A stretch of 12,538 nucleotides of DNA from Candidatus Nomurabacteria bacterium (GCA_943356425.1 CALRFE010000018.1:1-12538), one strand, 5' to 3'. Shown: positions 6,387 through 12,538, counted from the stretch's first letter. Translations and numbers: made by a program. Notes: generated by a model from the sequence alone, not told the origin.

Positions 6387-8288
6387 GTGCCGATCAATGG
6401 ATCAGTAAACAGCAAGCATTCTTATAACATAGCAGTGCCATTAGTACCGACGACATATTTTGTTCGTAGAGTTTATTTTGATAATCAAAGTTTTCTCGCG
6501 TACACCAATGTTGTCTCAGTGCTCGTTGTTCCTGATACCGCACCGCCGACGCCGATACCGATCGCAAATATTCCGCAAGGAACATCATTTGTCGGTGGCG
6601 TGCACTTATCTACGATCTGGAATGCACAAAGTACGCTTGGTACCACTGTTGTCATACAACGGACGCCAGGAATTGATACTTTGCAAATGCCAAGTACCGT
6701 GATCCTTGCCTACCATGCAAATGGTGGATTTGGTATCGATACTGGAACGGTGTACACGACGACTCCATTTTATGCGCGTGCAATTGCACAGAACGCAAAT
6801 GGATCGACCGTGACGCCGTATGTGTTGTGCACCCCGCTCGTACCGCAACCGGATCCGTCAGTCAACAACTTTTTGTTGTCACCGACAGATTCGAGTGTGT
6901 TCTTCAGTTATGACTGGGATGTGGATGGTTGTTCAGGTGGAATGGTTGTGTATGTTTTAGCTGGAACGAGTCCAAATATTTCTTTGGCGCAAACAGTAGG
7001 AACTCCACAATTACATCCTTTGGGACAATCAAGTGATGTTGGTCAGATGCTCGCACTTCCGAATACACTGTATTACTTTTGGGTGATCAGTTTGACCGGA
7101 TGCGGCAATGACACCATTACCAATTCTGTTCTGACTGATTCAATTCCAATTCCGTTACTTAGTCCGACCGCAATGCTTACTTTCTCCGCGGTCACGACGC
7201 AAAGCTTTACCACAACGGTTGATTGGGTAACCAATAACAACGCATGTGTGAAAGGAGTGCTCGTGGATGACAATTTGTTATTTACGAGTCCAGATCCTTT
7301 CTTGTTCGGATCGCTCTTAAACGATTCGACCGAAAGTTTTGTGTACGCCGCACTTCCAAATACGATGTATTTCGTAAAGGCAACAATTACTCCTGCCAGT
7401 GGAGCTCCGTATACGGTTATCGATAGTGTTCTTACACTTTCGAATCCGATACTTGCTCCAGTGGTGACGATTGATCCGATTGCCGATTCGACAATGAACT
7501 TGGGAGGCGTGTTTAGTATTAACGGAACTTACGATGGTAATGGACTTATTCCTGCCATGTACACCGTTTGGATACAATCCGGCATCGCACATCCAGGAAC
7601 ACCATTAGGTGCTCCTACTGTTTCAGGAAACTGGACGGATGCTATCTCGGGTGTTCTCTATGGAAGCCCGGTTACGGTGATGCGGATTATCTTTAATGGA
7701 AACGGTACGGATACTGCGACGATGGTCTTCATGCCATTTATACCGGCTGGTGTTCATTTCTTGAATTCGCAAATCATTTCGGTGACCAATGTGTCACCAG
7801 GTGGTGGAGATGTAAAGTATACGCTGACAGTTATGAATTCCGGTGGTAGTTGGTCTAAATGGATCGAACGCTCAACCGTTAGTAATTTTTCAACTAATGT
7901 GAGTACTTATGGAAACAGTAATCAGAATGTAAACGGTATTGTTACAGACACAGTGATCGTGCATATGGCAGGACCACTACCGATCGGACAAAATTTTGTC
8001 AGGTTGTCACTGTTTGATAACACCGCGTTTACTTACTCGAATGTTTTTCCATTTGCAGTTTTCGGTGGAAACGGTATTGCTCCAATTACACAGGCGATCG
8101 CTTCCTCCGGCCCTGGAACATTGACTTGTACGAACATGCTCGGACAAACAGTGCAAACGATTTTTGTGCAGACAGAAAGTGAAGTGATGGCTCTGTCAGA
8201 ACTTCCTTCTGGTGTGTATCAGATCTTATTTGTACCTAAAAATGGGAAGACAGGCGTACAGGTATTCCGGGTTCCGATCATCCATTGA
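6387..8288 (+). CDS. Large secreted repeat protein, C-terminal half with T9SS-like sorting domain
   Basis: 633 residues counted from the GTG at 6387, but the natural reading is as a continuation of the 4632 gene: same frame, only TAT between the TAG and the GTG, no promoter and no ribosome site. It begins with the rest of block B1 (YFVRRVYFDNQSFLAYTNV), then a copy of block A (A2; YDWDVDGCSGG, TGCGNDT), two further beta-sandwich segments with 'ALPNTMYFVKA', and a second B block (B2; KWIERSTVSNFS, FVRLSLFDNTAFTYSNV). The last 60 residues, with NMLGQTVQTI and LSELPSGVYQILFV, resemble the type A C-terminal sorting domain of the Bacteroidota type IX secretion system. That is unexpected next to CPR-like housekeeping genes. 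If initiated alone, this half would have no signal peptide. It ends in TGA with a strong terminator downstream. Confidence 0.8.
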   Translation: MPINGSVNSKHSYNIAVPLVPTTYFVRRVYFDNQSFLAYTNVVSVLVVPDTAPPTPIPIANIPQGTSFVGGVHLSTIWNAQSTLGTTVVIQRTPGIDTLQMPSTVILAYHANGGFGIDTGTVYTTTPFYARAIAQNANGSTVTPYVLCTPLVPQPDPSVNNFLLSPTDSSVFFSYDWDVDGCSGGMVVYVLAGTSPNISLAQTVGTPQLHPLGQSSDVGQMLALPNTLYYFWVISLTGCGNDTITNSVLTDSIPIPLLSPTAMLTFSAVTTQSFTTTVDWVTNNNACVKGVLVDDNLLFTSPDPFLFGSLLNDSTESFVYAALPNTMYFVKATITPASGAPYTVIDSVLTLSNPILAPVVTIDPIADSTMNLGGVFSINGTYDGNGLIPAMYTVWIQSGIAHPGTPLGAPTVSGNWTDAISGVLYGSPVTVMRIIFNGNGTDTATMVFMPFIPAGVHFLNSQIISVTNVSPGGGDVKYTLTVMNSGGSWSKWIERSTVSNFSTNVSTYGNSNQNVNGIVTDTVIVHMAGPLPIGQNFVRLSLFDNTAFTYSNVFPFAVFGGNGIAPITQAIASSGPGTLTCTNMLGQTVQTIFVQTESEVMALSELPSGVYQILFVPKNGKTGVQVFRVPIIH

Positions 8289-8330
8289 TTTTGGTCATAT
8301 ATTTTTATTCTTTTGTATTTTCAAAGAAAT

Positions 8331-8365
8331 AAAATCCCGATCTGTGAAAACAGATCGGGATTTTT
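8331..8365 (+). terminator. Intrinsic terminator after the large surface-protein gene
   Basis: A 15-bp perfect stem (8331-8345 with 8350-8364), GAAA tetraloop, T-rich 3' arm and a further T-run. The 42 bases between the stop codon and the stem are AT-rich with no ORF. Confidence 0.95.
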
Positions 8366-8384
8366 GTTTTTTCATTCGGGCGTG

Positions 8385-8390
8385 TATACT
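8385..8390 (+). promoter_or_regulatory. -10 box directly before the 8397 gene (leaderless)
   Basis: TATACT at 8385-8390 is six bases before the ATG, so transcription should begin at the start codon. The same string GTGTATACTAG recurs at 8958-8968. The -35 region overlaps the T-run of the preceding terminator and has no good match at the usual spacing. Confidence 0.65.
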
Positions 8391-8396
8391 AGACGT

Positions 8397-8888
8397 ATGA
8401 AAGAAAAAAGCCTGTTCAGAAAAATATATGATTATTTCGATAAGCTCGAAGACCGCGTTCGCGCGTGGCTTTCTAAAAGCCCGCTCCTGTACGCATTTGT
8501 CGCCGGTATCGCGATCGTAATTTTTTGGCGCGGTATCTGGCATTTTGCCGATATGCTCGAAGCAGAAGGTGGTATTTTAGGATTTATTTTTTGGCCGCCG
8601 GTATCGATCGTTCTGTCGATTGCGGTGCTTCTCGCGACGGGACTTTTTGTTTCGTTCTTTGTCGGAGATGTGATCATCATGTCGGGACTCAAAAAAGAGA
8701 AAAAATTTATTGATCGCGCGCGCGAAGAGATCGAAGCTGAAACTGCGCATGTTGAACATATCGAAGATGTCTTGGAAAAAATTGAAGAAGAAGTTGCGCA
8801 CATCCACAACAATCACACGGGTCCGAAGACTGTTCTTGAAACTAAGACAGAACAGCGTTCCGGCGGGGGAGTACAGCCGAAGGCCTGA
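8397..8888 (+). CDS. Small membrane protein with two helices and a C-terminal coiled coil
   Basis: 163 residues, family not recognised. An amphipathic basic N-terminus (MKEKSLFRKIYDYFDKL, RVRAWL) precedes a first transmembrane helix (about 30-51, ending in WRGIWHFAD). A second, longer hydrophobic stretch (about 59-94, with a WPP kink) ends in GDVIIMSGLKKEKK. Residues about 98-137 are a charged, Glu-rich heptad-like segment, probably a cytoplasmic coiled coil, followed by a disordered tail. The ATG at 8397 is preferred over a far upstream TTG because it follows a -10 box by six bases and starts the conserved-looking part; the upstream extension would overlap the terminator. It is probably monocistronic. 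A role in envelope organisation or oligomerisation is a guess. Confidence 0.82.
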   Translation: MKEKSLFRKIYDYFDKLEDRVRAWLSKSPLLYAFVAGIAIVIFWRGIWHFADMLEAEGGILGFIFWPPVSIVLSIAVLLATGLFVSFFVGDVIIMSGLKKEKKFIDRAREEIEAETAHVEHIEDVLEKIEEEVAHIHNNHTGPKTVLETKTEQRSGGGVQPKA

Positions 8889-8890
8889 AA

Positions 8891-8925
8891 GCTATAAGAG
8901 TAAAGAGAAGAGATTAAAGAGAGGG
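8891..8925. repeat. Degenerate heptanucleotide tandem repeat (3' UTR)
   Basis: Begins two bases after the TGA of the membrane-protein gene: GCTATAA, GAGTAAA, GAGAAGA, GATTAAA, GAGAGGG. G starts every unit, and GANTAAA is close to the GACTAAA unit of the rnpB arm. The copies are imperfect. Confidence 0.55.
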
Positions 8926-8937
8926 AAAATGGGATAT

Positions 8938-8966
8938 TTGACTTCCTCCCTGTTTTCGTGTATACT
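8938..8966 (+). promoter_or_regulatory. Promoter of a putative small RNA
   Basis: TTGACT (8938-8943), exactly 17 bases, TATACT (8961-8966). No real gene follows, only a short hairpin/terminator unit, so it probably drives an untranslated RNA. Confidence 0.8.
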
Positions 8967-8972
8967 AGCAGT

Positions 8973-9046
8973 GTGAGTAAAGAATTCTGACCTGTTATCA
9001 GAAAACAAATGCCTAACACGAGCCCGCCGCAAGGCGGGCTTTGTGT
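8973..9046 (+). ncRNA. Putative small RNA 1 (about 74 nt)
   Basis: Boundaries are set by the promoter at 8938-8966 and the GC-rich hairpin at 9021-9040 (AGCCCGCC, GCAA loop, GGCGGGCT) followed by TTGTGT. A 5' hairpin TTCTGA (8985-8990) with TCAGAA (8998-9003) leaves an unpaired linker, 9004-9020. Bases 9005-9015 of the linker (ACAAATGCCTA) are perfectly complementary to 9120-9130 in the next unit. No known RNA family recognised. The T-run is weak, so readthrough is possible. Confidence 0.45.
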
Positions 9047-9069
9047 ATCTCGGGCTTGTATACTATAAT
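9041..9069 (+). promoter_or_regulatory. Promoter of a second putative small RNA
   Basis: TATAAT (9064-9069) with TTGTGT 17 bases upstream (9041-9046). The predicted start near 9076 coincides with the first base of a long predicted rod-shaped RNA. Confidence 0.6.
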
Positions 9070-9075
9070 GGGCTC

Positions 9076-9214
9076 GTGCGCGCTGATTGCATTTCGTGTA
9101 GTCAGCGGCTGCACTCACATAGGCATTTGTGTTGGAGTTTAGCACCCGCTGGCTACAGGGGATGTAATCTTGCACAAAAACAAAATCGCCCGCGCGAAAG
9201 CGCGGGCGATTTTG
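9076..9214 (+). ncRNA. Putative structured small RNA 2, long rod with terminator
   Basis: A closing GTGC (9076-9079) with GCAC (9172-9175), a small internal loop, then a 24-position helix, 9085-9108 with 9146-9169. Of these positions 23 can pair, four as G-U, and one is G-G. A structured tip at 9109-9145 follows. The terminator at 9181-9214 ends the unit. The overall rod resembles 6S RNA in outline, but the size (about 100 nt before the terminator) and sequence do not let me assign it. It holds no ORF of interest. Confidence 0.5.
9181..9214 (+). terminator. Strong hairpin terminator (GAAA loop)
   Basis: A 15-bp perfect GC-rich stem (9181-9195 with 9200-9214) with GAAA tetraloop and TTTT in the 3' arm. 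It follows the rod-shaped RNA unit by five bases. There is no T-run beyond the stem. Confidence 0.85.
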
Positions 9215-9269
9215 CGCATATAATTGGAGTAGGTCCCGCATCGATTTTTAAAAATATTTTTTTGAGTTT

Positions 9270-9347
9270 ACCCGGTAGTGAATTTTGGCGATACACATCG
9301 TGCGTAATTTTTTTAAAAAAATATTTCACCAAAATTCACTACCGGGT
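9270..9347. repeat. 19-bp perfect inverted repeat with AT-rich centre
   Basis: Arms ACCCGGTAGTGAATTTTGG (9270-9288) and its exact complement (9329-9347) enclose 40 bases containing CGAT/ATCG and a run ATTTTTTTAAAAAAAT. The flank 9244-9262 is also AT-only and partly palindromic. No ORF. It could be a protein-binding or replication-related site, a cruciform, or the remnant of a small inverted-repeat element. Confidence 0.75.
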
Positions 9348-9356
9348 TTATCCACA
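9348..9356 (+). promoter_or_regulatory. Perfect DnaA box
   Basis: TTATCCACA matches the consensus TTATNCACA exactly and directly abuts the right arm of the inverted repeat and its AT-rich centre. No second box is seen nearby, so a full replication origin is not supported. Confidence 0.6.
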
Positions 9357-9411
9357 GTTTCTACAAAAATATATTGCTTGATTGTTTTTTATGTATCATA
9401 CTAGTACTAGT

Positions 9412-9477
9412 GTTGCAGTGATTGTTTTGCGCAAGAAGTTTTTAAAATTTTTTGCGAGGTCGTGATCACTGCACAAC
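9412..9477. repeat. Imperfect inverted repeat upstream of the basic peptide gene
   Basis: GTTGCAGTGAT (9412-9422) pairs with ATCACTGCACAAC (9465-9477) apart from a two-base bulge. An inner CGCAA/TTGCG pair (9430-9434 with 9452-9456) encloses an AT-rich centre. Just before it lies the palindrome ACTAGTACTAGT (9400-9411). It could be a regulatory leader or binding site for the 9503 gene. Confidence 0.5.
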
Positions 9478-9502
9478 TTAAAAAATAATTTCTTACAATA
9501 CT

Positions 9503-9577
9503 ATGGCAGCAAAAAAGAAAGCGAAGAAGGCAGCTCCTAAAAAGAAGGCAGCAGCTAAAAAGAAAAAGAGAAGCTAG
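9503..9577 (+). CDS. 24-residue Lys/Ala-rich basic peptide
   Basis: The whole product is built from Lys/Ala blocks: MAAKKKAKKAAPKKK followed by AAAKKKKRS. Over half the residues are Lys or Arg and there are no acidic residues. It resembles the C-terminal tail of histone H1 and the short basic nucleoid-type proteins often seen in CPR and other bacteria. DNA or RNA charge neutralisation is the natural guess. It is easily missed because of its length. Supporting context: an upstream inverted repeat, a possible -10 box TACAAT at 9494-9499 (very close to the ATG), and a clean terminator 25 bases downstream. There is no Shine-Dalgarno. The alternative is chance coding in an A-rich stretch, but the strict Lys/Ala alternation with mixed AAA/AAG and GCA/GCG/GCT codons argues for selection. 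Confidence 0.72.
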   Translation: MAAKKKAKKAAPKKKAAAKKKKRS

Positions 9578-9602
9578 TTCTAGTTGTTCTCACTTGCAAG
9601 AT

Positions 9603-9626
9603 CCCACCTCAAAAGGGTGGGTTTTT
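9603..9626 (+). terminator. Intrinsic terminator after the basic peptide gene
   Basis: CCCACC (9603-9608) pairs with GGTGGG (9616-9621), followed by TTTTT. It separates the peptide gene from secA, which has its own promoter. Confidence 0.85.
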
Positions 9627-9675
9627 GCATTCCATAAATGAAGCCCAGCTACCACTCAATTTTTGCTGTTTTTTA

Positions 9676-9684
9676 TGCTATACT
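9676..9684 (+). promoter_or_regulatory. Extended -10 promoter of secA
   Basis: TGCTATACT has the extended -10 form (TGn plus TATACT at 9679-9684). No good -35 at standard spacing. Predicted start near 9691 gives a leader of about 50 bases. In this leader CTTGCC (9692-9697) can pair with GGCAAG (9730-9735), just before the ATG. Confidence 0.6.
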
Positions 9685-9741
9685 TTTCCTACTTGCCAAG
9701 AAATCGAACCATTAGTAACTCTAGATATCGGCAAGAAAAAT

Positions 9742-12294
9742 ATGGCTTTTTTAGGACTATTTGGAAATGAAAGTACAAGATATATAAGTTCCCTTTCTGG
9801 AAATGTAAAGAAAATCAACGATCTCGAAGCATCAATTGCGGCGCTCGCTCCTAGCGCCTTTCCAGAAAAGACGAAAGAATTACAGGAACGCCTCAAAAAC
9901 GGTGCGACTCTTTCTGACATTTTACCAGAAGCATTCGCACTTGTTCGTGAAGCTTCAAAACGCACGCTCGGACAACGACATTATGACGTACAACTTATCG
10001 GCGGTATGGTCCTTCATGCGGGACGTATTTCAGAAATGCGGACTGGTGAAGGTAAGACACTTGTTGCGACCTTGCCGTGTTATTTGAATGCACTTACTGG
10101 AAACGGTGTCCATGTGGTTACCGTCAACGATTATCTCGCGCGTCGCGATGCGGTGTGGATGGGACAAATTTATAATTTCCTCGGACTTTCGGTCGGCATC
10201 ATCAACACGCAAAATACTTCGTACCAATATGATCCGACACAAGTTCCTGTCGAGAAGACAGAAACGGACGACAAAGAGCGAGATCAGGTCGGCGCATATA
10301 AAATTATCTATGATTTTCTCAAACCGATTTCTCGAAAAGAAGCGTATGCGTGCGATATTACGTATGGTACGAACAATGAATTCGGCTTCGATTATTTGCG
10401 TGACAATCTTGTGCAGAGCATCGAGCAGGTCGTACAGCGCGGACACGCCTATGCGATCGTAGATGAAATTGACTCGATCTTGATCGATGAATCTCGCACA
10501 CCGCTCATTATCTCTCAAGAATCTGGTGATTCTGAAGATCTGTACGCTCGTTTTGCAGAAATTGCTCGGACGCTTGAAAAGGAGACCGACTTTACTGTCG
10601 ATGAAAAATTCCGCGCGATCCAGTTGACTGATACCGGTATTACCAAAGCGGAAAGCATGCTCGGTCTTGAAAATATTTACACGGAAAAAGGAATCAAATA
10701 CGTGCACCATTTGGAAACTGCGGCTCGTGCGCAGGCGCTCTTTATGCGCGACAAAGATTATGTCGTCACCAAAGATGAGATCGTTATCGTCGATCCTTTT
10801 ACGGGACGTATGCAGCCGGGACGCCGATGGAGCGAAGGATTACACCAGGCGATCGAAGCAAAGGAAGGTGTAAAAATTCAAAAAGAAACGCGATCAGTTG
10901 CATCGATCACGTTCCAGAACTATTTCAAGTTCTACAAAAAACTTTCAGGTATGACCGGAACGGCTGAAACCTCGAAAGAAGAATTCTATAAAGTCTATGG
11001 ACTCGAAGTGGTCCAGATCCCAACACATCGTCCGATCAATCGTATCGACAAGAACGATCTTATCTTCCAGTCTGAAAAAGGAAAATGGCAGGCGATCGCA
11101 AAATATGTCAAAGATCTCCAGATCAAAGGACAACCGGTCCTGATCGGCACGGTTTCGATCGAAAAGAACGAACTTCTCTCGGCATACCTCACGAGTGAAG
11201 GTGTACGTCACACGATATTGAACGCAAAAAATCACGAAAAGGAAGGCGAGATCATTGCAAGCGCAGGTCGCAAAGGAAGTGTCATTGTTGCGACCAACAT
11301 GGCGGGTCGCGGCGTGGATATCAAATTGGGTGGCGCGCAGGCGACAGATGAAGAGTCAGCAGAAATTCGAAACCTCGGAGGACTTTGCGTTATTGGTACC
11401 GAACGTCATGAAGCGCGCCGTATCGACAATCAGCTCCGTGGACGTGCCGGACGCCAAGGCGATCCGGGACTTACACTTTTCTATGTTTCTCTTGATGATG
11501 ACCTTATGCGCGTCTTCGGTTCTGAGCGAATCAAAAAAATGATGGGCACGTTCAAGATTCCAGAAGATCAACCGATCGAGAATAAATTCATCTCGCGCGC
11601 ACTTGAAAGCGCGCAGGCAAAGATCGAAGGGTTCAACTTCGATGCTCGTAAGTACACACTTGAATATGACAATGTCATGAACCATCAGCGTACCTCAGTG
11701 TACGAACGTCGTCGTGCAATGCTTTCATCTGATCGCGAAAAAATCCAAGGATATCTCAATGGCTTCATTGGGGAAGACGCTATGCTTCGCGCGCGAATTG
11801 AAGAGCGCAAGAAACTCGTCGGTGACGACGCGTTCTTTGAAGCAGTCCGCAGAATTATGCTCTACGTCAATGACATTCTCTGGGTTGAACATATTGAAAC
11901 AATGGAATACACTCGATCGTCAGTGAACTTGCGCGCATATGGCCAGCGTGAACCGCTCGTGGAATACAAAAAAGAAGGTCTCCGATTATTCCGCGAAATG
12001 GAAGCGATGTTCCGTGAGCAAGTCTTGGGTATGATCGATACACTCAACATGGAAGCACAAACTGCTCCGCGCGAACAACCAAAGGCGATTGATCTTATTA
12101 CCAAAAAAGAAACTATCGGCGCGTTCAATATCGAATCGCCGTCAGAAGATGTGAACGCTCCTGCGGTCGAACGCCATAGTGAATCGAAAGTCGGTCGCAA
12201 TGATCTATGTCCCTGTGGTTCCGGAAAAAAATGGAAAAAATGCGGTGATCTCAATACTGAGGAACATCAGAAATTGATGGCAGGAAAGGAATAG
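9742..12294 (+). CDS. secA: Preprotein translocase ATPase SecA
   Basis: 850 residues, near the usual SecA length. SecA binds signal-peptide proteins and drives them through the SecYEG channel by ATP hydrolysis, working at the inner face of the membrane. Seen in order: MRTGEGKTLVATLP with Walker A GEGKT at 102-106; VTVNDYLARRDA; the Walker B region VDEIDSILIDE with D241/E242; the central SGMTGTA; NMAGRGVDIKLGG near 524; GRAGRQGDPG near 567; and a C-terminal SEC-C zinc motif CPCGSGKKWKKC (C823, C825, C834), whose fourth ligand would have to lie further on or be absent. The ATG at 9742 is chosen over upstream in-frame codons because MAFLGLFG is the normal SecA start and the upstream extension would run into a terminator. 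It presumably exports the three signal-peptide proteins in this window. The Nudix gene follows after 11 bases, probably in the same operon. Confidence 0.98.
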   Translation: MAFLGLFGNESTRYISSLSGNVKKINDLEASIAALAPSAFPEKTKELQERLKNGATLSDILPEAFALVREASKRTLGQRHYDVQLIGGMVLHAGRISEMRTGEGKTLVATLPCYLNALTGNGVHVVTVNDYLARRDAVWMGQIYNFLGLSVGIINTQNTSYQYDPTQVPVEKTETDDKERDQVGAYKIIYDFLKPISRKEAYACDITYGTNNEFGFDYLRDNLVQSIEQVVQRGHAYAIVDEIDSILIDESRTPLIISQESGDSEDLYARFAEIARTLEKETDFTVDEKFRAIQLTDTGITKAESMLGLENIYTEKGIKYVHHLETAARAQALFMRDKDYVVTKDEIVIVDPFTGRMQPGRRWSEGLHQAIEAKEGVKIQKETRSVASITFQNYFKFYKKLSGMTGTAETSKEEFYKVYGLEVVQIPTHRPINRIDKNDLIFQSEKGKWQAIAKYVKDLQIKGQPVLIGTVSIEKNELLSAYLTSEGVRHTILNAKNHEKEGEIIASAGRKGSVIVATNMAGRGVDIKLGGAQATDEESAEIRNLGGLCVIGTERHEARRIDNQLRGRAGRQGDPGLTLFYVSLDDDLMRVFGSERIKKMMGTFKIPEDQPIENKFISRALESAQAKIEGFNFDARKYTLEYDNVMNHQRTSVYERRRAMLSSDREKIQGYLNGFIGEDAMLRARIEERKKLVGDDAFFEAVRRIMLYVNDILWVEHIETMEYTRSSVNLRAYGQREPLVEYKKEGLRLFREMEAMFREQVLGMIDTLNMEAQTAPREQPKAIDLITKKETIGAFNIESPSEDVNAPAVERHSESKVGRNDLCPCGSGKKWKKCGDLNTEEHQKLMAGKE

Positions 12295-12305
12295 TAAAAT
12301 AGTCT

Positions 12306-12538
12306 ATGGAAAAAGTTCCTCCAAAAATCTTAACACTCTGCATCCTTGAAAAGGATGGCAAGCTTCTTCTGGGCAGAAAGAAACGCGGGTTTGGGCAAGG
12401 TCGGATCAATGGATTCGGAGGCAAATTGGAAGTTGGAGAAACGATCGAGCAAGGACTTCTGCGCGAAGTTCGCGAAGAGTCAGGTATGGAACTCAAAACC
12501 TATGAGAAGCGGGGAATTATAAACTTCGCGATCGACTA
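12306..12538 (+). CDS. MutT/MTH1-like Nudix hydrolase, 5' part (cut by window end)
   Basis: 77 codons are visible. The Nudix box GX5EX7REUXEEXGU is complete: G39, E45, R53-E54, E57-E58, G60. It lies in the context KKRGFGQGRINGFGGK, which closely matches the MTH1 (NUDT1) type, so the likely role is hydrolysis of oxidised nucleotides such as 8-oxo-dGTP, or related pool cleaning. Substrate cannot be fixed from the box alone, as other Nudix subfamilies share it. The start ATG lies 11 bases after the secA stop with no own promoter seen, suggesting cotranscription. The C-terminal half lies beyond the window. Confidence 0.9.
   Translation, partial: MEKVPPKILTLCILEKDGKLLLGRKKRGFGQGRINGFGGKLEVGETIEQGLLREVREESGMELKTYEKRGIINFAID

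Noticed and set aside
8313..8396. N-terminal extension of the membrane protein
   Set aside because: It would run through the terminator stem at 8331-8365 and lies upstream of the -10 box.
8973..8990. Five-codon leaderless GTG frame after the promoter at 8938-8966
   Set aside because: Too short to support as a gene and it overlaps the 5' hairpin of the putative small RNA.
9076..9175. Assignment as 6S RNA, SRP RNA or tmRNA
   Set aside because: No SRP GGAAG-type domain loop, no tRNA-like end, and the rod is shorter and more fully paired than 6S; only a generic structured RNA is supported.
8813..9241. 142-residue minus-strand frame over the structured intergenic region
   Set aside because: It crosses two terminator-type hairpins, two promoters and the heptamer array; composition and motifs are not protein-like.
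9244..9356. Full chromosomal origin oriC
   Set aside because: Only one DnaA box is visible and dnaA is not adjacent in the window; kept only as a finding.
9625..9741. N-terminal extension of secA from an upstream TTG
   Set aside because: The extension would start inside the terminator of the basic-peptide gene and precede the secA -10 box; the ATG at 9742 matches normal SecA starts.
9503..9741. SecM-like leader peptide regulating secA
   Set aside because: The basic peptide has no arrest motif or signal sequence, and a terminator plus a separate promoter lie between it and secA.
10030..10710. 226-residue open frame on the minus strand
   Set aside because: It lies wholly inside secA, opposite strand, with no promoter or recognisable domain; it is a by-product of secA codon use.
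12251..12496. 81-residue minus-strand frame over the secA end and Nudix gene
   Set aside because: It is antisense to a clear Nudix box on the plus strand; no independent support.

Overview
The window looks like a chromosomal segment of a Candidate Phyla Radiation (Patescibacteria, probably Parcubacteria-like) bacterium. Four things suggest this: a cysteine-rich zinc-ribbon protein of a type I associate with these genomes, the style of the SecA sequence, a tiny Lys/Ala-rich peptide, and the near absence of Shine-Dalgarno sites combined with consensus -35/-10 promoters very close to start codons. The assignment is inferred from recalled family resemblance, not from a search.

Layout. (1) 1-835: 3' part of the zinc-ribbon gene. 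(2) 918-1406: membrane-tethered DUF192 protein, ending in a terminator shared with the convergent gene. (3) 1482-3855, minus strand: two tandem paralogous exported proteins, each with a signal peptide, a DUF11-like domain and a C-terminal membrane anchor. Each has its own near-identical consensus promoter. (4) 3934-4494: an unusually long RNase P RNA gene (rnpB) with its own promoter and terminator. (5) 4632-8288: a very large secreted beta-rich repeat protein with a C-terminus like a type IX secretion (T9SS) sorting domain, split by one in-frame amber codon. (6) 8397-8888: a small two-helix membrane protein. (7) 8889-9502: a 614-base gene-free stretch rich in structure: a heptamer array, two promoters, two hairpin/terminator units that look like small RNAs, a 19-bp inverted repeat and a perfect DnaA box. 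(8) 9503-9577: a 24-residue basic peptide. (9) 9742-12294: secA. (10) 12306 to the end: a MutT/MTH1-like Nudix hydrolase, cut by the window edge and probably co-transcribed with secA.

Functionally the window is mostly cell envelope and secretion: SecA would power export of the three signal-peptide proteins. RNase P and the Nudix enzyme are housekeeping. No transposase, CRISPR array or tRNA is visible.

The most unusual signals are: a degenerate 7-base repeat family (core TTTAGTC/GACTAAA) found inside rnpB and directly after three stop codons; the amber codon inside the large surface protein; the T9SS-like C-terminus in an apparent CPR genome; and two small-RNA-like units in tandem whose loop and linker share 11 bases of perfect complementarity.
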